This document shows positions 13,236 through 16,175 of a DNA stretch of 16,175 nt, one piece after another (the first letter of the stretch is position 1; each line of letters begins with the position of its first letter). Location: the NCBI GenBank assembly GCA_964528085.1, contig CAZGRE010000032.1, forward strand, positions 1 through 16,175, written 5' to 3'. A program made the position numbers and the translations under genes. A model generated the notes under the pieces. That model worked only from the letters and a program-made list of their open reading frames with translations, was not told the DNA's origin and did not search any database. Source of the stretch: B2-G16 sp964528085 (GTDB taxonomy: Bacteria > Bipolaricaulota > Bipolaricaulia > UBA7950 > UBA9294).

Positions 13236-14486
13236 ATGGATATCCGTACCGAGATCGAGGAGCGGCTCCTTGCGCGCCCCCTTCCCGCGGGGTTTCCAGA
13301 GGGTATCGTCCTCCCCGACTACGGCGGATTCGCCATCACCTCCGTTCCCTCCCTGATCGAGCGGGTCTTCGGTGCCGTTGAAGGGGAGACCCCTCTCAGC
13401 GAGGCGATCGATCCGCCTCGGTACGAGCGGGTGATCCTCCTCATAATCGACGGGCTCGGCTACCGGAAGATAACGGAGCTGTTCGCCGGTCATGACGATC
13501 TCGCCCTCCGGGATCTGAGCGAGAGGGGGAGATTCATCCCGATCACCTCGGTCTTTCCGGCGACGACGACCGCGGCCCTCGCGGCATACAGCACCGGCCT
13601 TCCCCCCTCTGCTCACGGGCTGATCGGCTACCGCCTCTACTTACGCGAGACAGCGGCGATCACCAACATGATCCATCTCTCCCTCGTCGGGACAACAAAG
13701 GATGGAACGGCGATAGAGGCCGGCCTCGATCCGGATAAGCTCCTTCACCATCCGACCCTTTATGAGAAGCTCCAGCCCCGCGGGGTCGCCACCCATACCC
13801 TACTTCCCGCGTACATAGTGAAAAGCGGGCTTTCGAAGCTCCTCTATCGGGGCTCGACGGCGATCCACCCCGCCGTCAGCTTCCCAGACATGCTCGTCGC
13901 CGCCCGGGGGATACTGCGGGATGCTAAAGAGCCGACGCTCGTCACCCTCTACTGGCCGAGCCTCGATAGTGTGGGGCACCTACGCGGACCGGAGAGCGAC
14001 GCCTACACGGCCGAGGTGCTGAGCATCGATTATGCCATCCGGCGCGAGCTCCTCGGCCGCGTGAAGCAGACCCTCCTCGTCGTCTCAGCGGATCATGGGT
14101 TCGTCCCGATGGAGAAGTCCGACTACGTAAACCTCTCATCCCTCCCCGGGCTCAAGGATGCCTCAATCCTCCCGCCGGTCGGGGAGCCGCGCGCCTCCTA
14201 CCTTTACCTGAAGAACGGCTCCCGCGATCGCCTCGCCGGCGAGGAGCCGCATCTCCTCCCCGGGGGGCTGTTCAGCCTCAGCGCAAGACGGGCGCTCGCC
14301 AGCGGGCTCCTCGGTAAGGGAGAGATCCATCCTGAGGTTAAGAACCGGTTGGGGGACCTCGTCATCGTCTCCACGGGTAGGGCAGGGATCCACCACCCGT
14401 ATCCCGACGCCCGCTTCCTCCGGGGGATGCACGGCGGGCTGACCGCCGAAGAGATGCTGGTTCCATTGATCGTCTGCGAACTGTAA
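13236..14486 (+). CDS. Alkaline-phosphatase-superfamily phosphodiesterase (nucleotide pyrophosphatase type)
   Basis: A 416-residue enzyme of the two-metal alkaline phosphatase / type I phosphodiesterase fold. Metal and catalytic landmarks: LLIIDGLGY (68-76, Asp72), VFPATTTAALAAYSTG (106-121, with the nucleophile Thr in the TTT group around 110-112), HGLIGYRLYL (127-136), LDSVGHLRGP (243-252, Asp244 and His248), VSADHGF (283-289, Asp286 and His287) and MHGG (398-401, His399). There is no signal peptide, so it is probably cytoplasmic. Substrate unknown: a phosphodiester, pyrophosphate or phosphoglycan are all possible. An open frame extends to 13122, but those 38 codons would cover the promoter, and the ATG at 13236 begins the family-like sequence. 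First gene of an operon with a cupin and mnmA. Confidence 0.85.
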   Translation: MDIRTEIEERLLARPLPAGFPEGIVLPDYGGFAITSVPSLIERVFGAVEGETPLSEAIDPPRYERVILLIIDGLGYRKITELFAGHDDLALRDLSERGRFIPITSVFPATTTAALAAYSTGLPPSAHGLIGYRLYLRETAAITNMIHLSLVGTTKDGTAIEAGLDPDKLLHHPTLYEKLQPRGVATHTLLPAYIVKSGLSKLLYRGSTAIHPAVSFPDMLVAARGILRDAKEPTLVTLYWPSLDSVGHLRGPESDAYTAEVLSIDYAIRRELLGRVKQTLLVVSADHGFVPMEKSDYVNLSSLPGLKDASILPPVGEPRASYLYLKNGSRDRLAGEEPHLLPGGLFSLSARRALASGLLGKGEIHPEVKNRLGDLVIVSTGRAGIHHPYPDARFLRGMHGGLTAEEMLVPLIVCEL

Positions 14487-14501
14487 GGAGAAAGGAGTCC
14501 C

Positions 14502-14855
14502 ATGGTCGTCATCGGAAAGAGCCTCGAAGTCGAACCAGTCGTCTACGACGACGGAGAGAGCGTAGCCGGTGTTGAGAAGCGCGTTCTGATCGGTCCGGCG
14601 AACGGCGCACCGACGTTCGCCGTCCGGAGGTTCACCGTCGCGCCGGGAGGGTACACCCCCTATCACAAGCACCCCTGGGAGCACGGGGTGTACGTCCTCG
14701 CCGGGAAGGGGACGATCAAGTCGGCCGACCGGAGCGATCCCGTCGGGCCGGGGGATTACGCCCTCGTCCCCCCGATGGAGGAGCACCAGTTCGTAAACGC
14801 CGGGGAGGAGCCGTTCGAGTTCATCTGCGTCGTCCCGCTCGCAGGCGAGGAGTAG
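14502..14855 (+). CDS. Single-domain cupin protein
   Basis: A 117-residue cupin. Motif 1 reads GGYTPYHKHPWEHGVYVLAGKG (about 49-70), with His55 and His57. The usual third ligand Glu falls on Gly62 in the common HPWEHE pattern; Glu60 is nearby. Motif 2 reads GDYALVPPMEEHQFVNAG (84-101), with His95 and Asn99. So three of four usual metal ligands are clear. Function is not predictable: small cupins serve as isomerases, dioxygenases or sugar/metal sensors. AAGGAGAAAGGAG precedes the ATG, which is 15 bases after the phosphatase stop; mnmA starts right after its stop codon. Confidence 0.85.
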   Translation: MVVIGKSLEVEPVVYDDGESVAGVEKRVLIGPANGAPTFAVRRFTVAPGGYTPYHKHPWEHGVYVLAGKGTIKSADRSDPVGPGDYALVPPMEEHQFVNAGEEPFEFICVVPLAGEE

Positions 14856-15947
14856 ATGAGAGAGCGCGTCCTCCTCTGCATGAGCGGCGGGGTCGACAGC
14901 ACCGTCGCCGGGCTCATCCTGAAGGAGGAGGGCTACGAGGTCGAAGGGATCACCTTCTGGTTCTGGTCGTTCCCGGGAGCGCCGGATTACGGGGGGAGGA
15001 CGAAGTGCTGCTCCCTCGATCGCGCGGCCGTCGCCGCATCCGAGCTTGGAGTCAAGCATCGGACGATCGACGCGAGCGCCGAGTTCTACGAGCTTGTCAT
15101 CCGCGATTTCGTGGCGCGGTACCGCCGCGGCGAGACCCCTAACCCGTGCGGCCGGTGCAACCGCTACCTCAGGTTCCGCCTCGCCATCGATTACGCGCGT
15201 GAGAACGGGTTCGACTACGTCGCGACCGGGCACCACGTCCGCCTCGTTCGGGGAGAAGACCGCCTCTATCATCTCCTCCGCGGGAGCGACCCGAAGAAGG
15301 ATCAGTCCTACTTCCTCTACGGCTTAAGCCAAGGGGACCTCGAGCTCATCCTCTTCCCCGTCGGGGGGCTCAAGAAAGATGAGGTGTTTGCGATCGCCCG
15401 TTCGGCCGATCTCTCTGCCGCAGAGCTCGGAGAAAGTCAGGATCTCTGCTTCGCAATCGACGGGAGGACCGACTTCCTGTTCGACGCGGCTGATTTCAGG
15501 CCAGGCCCGATCCTCGACCTTGCGGGAAACCGCCTCGGCACGCACGACGGCCTTCCCCACTACACGATCGGGCAGCGCCGCGGCCTGCGGATCCCTGCCC
15601 CGCAGCCCTTATTCGTCGTCGATATCGATCCGGGGAAAAACGCCCTGATCGTCGGGAGGGAGGAGGACCTCTACCGGGGGTCGCTCCACGCCGAGGAGGC
15701 GAGCTTCATCTCGGGCAAGCCGCCGGAGGAGGGCGCGCGCGTCGAGGCGAAGATCCGCTATCGCTCATCCCCGGTCGGGGCCGTCTTTCATCGGATCGGG
15801 CCAGATCGGTTCGCCGTTGAGTTCGACGAGCCGCAGCGGGCGATCACCCGCGGGCAGATCGCGGCGATCTACAAGGAGGACGAGCTCCTCGGCGGGGGGA
15901 CGATCGCTGAGATCGGCGGGGTTTCACCCGACGATCCTGGCGCGTAA
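14856..15947 (+). CDS. mnmA: tRNA-specific 2-thiouridylase MnmA
   Basis: Puts the 2-thio group on wobble U34 of tRNA-Lys, -Glu and -Gln by adenylating U34 and transferring sulfur. The 363-residue protein has the PP-loop SGGVDST (10-16) and a CC pair at 51-52. The first catalytic region is TPNPCGRCN (94-102; Cys98 and Cys101), then ATGHHVRL (123-130), KKDQSYFL (147-154), and the second cysteine in ESQDLCF (193-199, Cys198). HYTIGQRRGL (235-244) and FDEPQRAITRGQ (323-334) complete the tRNA-binding and beta-barrel parts. E. coli MnmA has Asp where Cys98 sits, so this is the CxxC version, possibly iron-sulfur linked. The start lies directly after the cupin TAG with GAGGAG upstream. Two serine tRNAs follow. 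Confidence 0.96.
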   Translation: MRERVLLCMSGGVDSTVAGLILKEEGYEVEGITFWFWSFPGAPDYGGRTKCCSLDRAAVAASELGVKHRTIDASAEFYELVIRDFVARYRRGETPNPCGRCNRYLRFRLAIDYARENGFDYVATGHHVRLVRGEDRLYHLLRGSDPKKDQSYFLYGLSQGDLELILFPVGGLKKDEVFAIARSADLSAAELGESQDLCFAIDGRTDFLFDAADFRPGPILDLAGNRLGTHDGLPHYTIGQRRGLRIPAPQPLFVVDIDPGKNALIVGREEDLYRGSLHAEEASFISGKPPEEGARVEAKIRYRSSPVGAVFHRIGPDRFAVEFDEPQRAITRGQIAAIYKEDELLGGGTIAEIGGVSPDDPGA

Positions 15948-15950
15948 AAT
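15945..15950 (+). promoter_or_regulatory. Possible -10 for tRNA-Ser(UGA), overlapping the mnmA stop
   Basis: TAAAAT (five of six) covers the mnmA stop codon and ends six bases before the mature tRNA 5' end, so transcription could start right at the tRNA. The -35 region (TTTCAC at 15922-15927) is poor, and read-through from mnmA is an equal alternative. Confidence 0.3.
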
Positions 15951-15956
15951 GGGATC

Positions 15957-16041
15957 GGAGGGGTGGGTGAGCGGACGAAACCACCGGTCTTGAAAACCGG
16001 CAGATCGAAAGGTCTCGCGGGTTCGAATCCCGCCCCCTCCG
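15957..16041 (+). tRNA. tRNA-Ser, anticodon UGA
   Basis: Acceptor GGAGGGG pairs with CCCCTCC (16034-16040), with discriminator G at 16041, as expected for serine. The anticodon stem CCGGT/ACCGG encloses CTTGAAA with anticodon TGA at 15991-15993. The long class-II variable arm AGATC-GAAA-GGTCT is present. The T arm is GCGGG-TTCGAAT-CCCGC. No CCA is encoded (CTT follows). It starts ten bases after the mnmA stop. Confidence 0.95.
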
Positions 16042-16042
16042 C

Positions 16043-16071
16043 TTGTCCTCCTTTCCCCCGAGGGATAGAAT
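16043..16071 (+). promoter_or_regulatory. Promoter of tRNA-Ser(GCU)
   Basis: TTGTCC (16043-16048), a 17-base spacer and TAGAAT (16066-16071, five of six). Predicted start is about 16078, six bases before the tRNA. The -35 TTGTCC is identical to that of the tRNA-Gly promoter. Confidence 0.65.
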
Positions 16072-16083
16072 GAAACGAGAGCC

Positions 16084-16175
16084 GGAGAGGTAGTCAAGCG
16101 GTCCAAGACACCGGTTTGCTAAACCGGCGAGGGGTTCACGCTCCTCCGCGGGTTCGAATCCCGCCCTCTCCGCCA
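16084..16175 (+). tRNA. tRNA-Ser, anticodon GCU, with encoded CCA
   Basis: Acceptor GGAGAGG pairs with CCTCTCC, followed by discriminator G and a genomically encoded CCA that ends exactly at the window edge. The anticodon stem CCGGT/ACCGG surrounds TTGCTAA with anticodon GCT at 16118-16120. The variable arm stem GAGGGG/CTCCTC is six pairs around TTCACG. The T arm is GCGGG-TTCGAAT-CCCGC. It reads serine codons AGC/AGU. Confidence 0.95.

Noticed and set aside
14163..15272. 369-codon open frame on the minus strand, opposite the phosphatase, cupin and mnmA
   Set aside because: It runs antisense across three genes with firm motifs and shows no recognisable domain of its own.
1..16175. Mobile elements, phage genes, CRISPR arrays, toxin-antitoxin pairs
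   Set aside because: I found no transposase, integrase, direct-repeat array or toxin gene. tRNA-Gly and the tRNA-Ser genes are not followed by an integrase or duplicated tRNA end within the window.

Overview
The window is a gene-dense, GC-rich (about 60-65 % by eye) bacterial chromosome segment made almost entirely of housekeeping genes. I see no phage, transposon, CRISPR or resistance genes. The sequence does not identify the organism. Bacterial-type infB-ylxP-rbfA order, sigma70-like promoters, a mix of Shine-Dalgarno (SD) and apparently leaderless starts, a family-4 uracil-DNA glycosylase and a PKD lipoprotein would fit a deep-branching, possibly thermophilic or anaerobic lineage such as Bipolaricaulota (OP1). 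That placement is a low-confidence guess.

Layout. (1) Positions 1-2256, minus strand: a translation operon, infB - ylxP (DUF503) - rbfA (cut by the window edge), with its own promoter just upstream of infB. (2) 2312-4273, minus strand: pgk, then tRNA-Gly(CCC) with a promoter overlapping the end of pgk, then a family-4 uracil-DNA glycosylase probably read from the tRNA promoter. (3) 4274-4341: a compact divergent region where one palindromic -10 element (GATTATAATC) can serve pgk leftward and a membrane-anchored LolA-like protein rightward. (4) 5182-7617: a DUF151 bifunctional-nuclease-type protein (minus) and glmS (plus), divergent, each with a good promoter. (5) 7631-12399, minus strand: a probable operon of PKD lipoprotein - amidohydrolase - GT4 glycosyltransferase - pfkA. 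pfkA also has a weak promoter of its own. (6) 12646-12880: a 57-residue ribbon-helix-helix protein ending in a 34-nt perfect palindrome that looks like a terminator, followed by about 355 bases without a convincing gene. (7) 13236-15947, plus strand: an operon of alkaline-phosphatase-superfamily enzyme - cupin - mnmA, followed by tRNA-Ser(UGA) and tRNA-Ser(GCU).

Functional links. pfkA and glmS use the same metabolite, fructose 6-phosphate, and end tail to tail 13 bases apart. pgk adds a second glycolytic step. infB, rbfA, mnmA and three tRNAs all serve translation. The most interesting signals are regulatory: a recurring TATAATC-type -10, a bidirectional promoter, and -10 boxes only 8-9 bases before start codons, which imply leaderless mRNAs. 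The phosphofructokinase also lacks the usual Mg-ATP aspartate. I did not find a convincing new multi-gene system.
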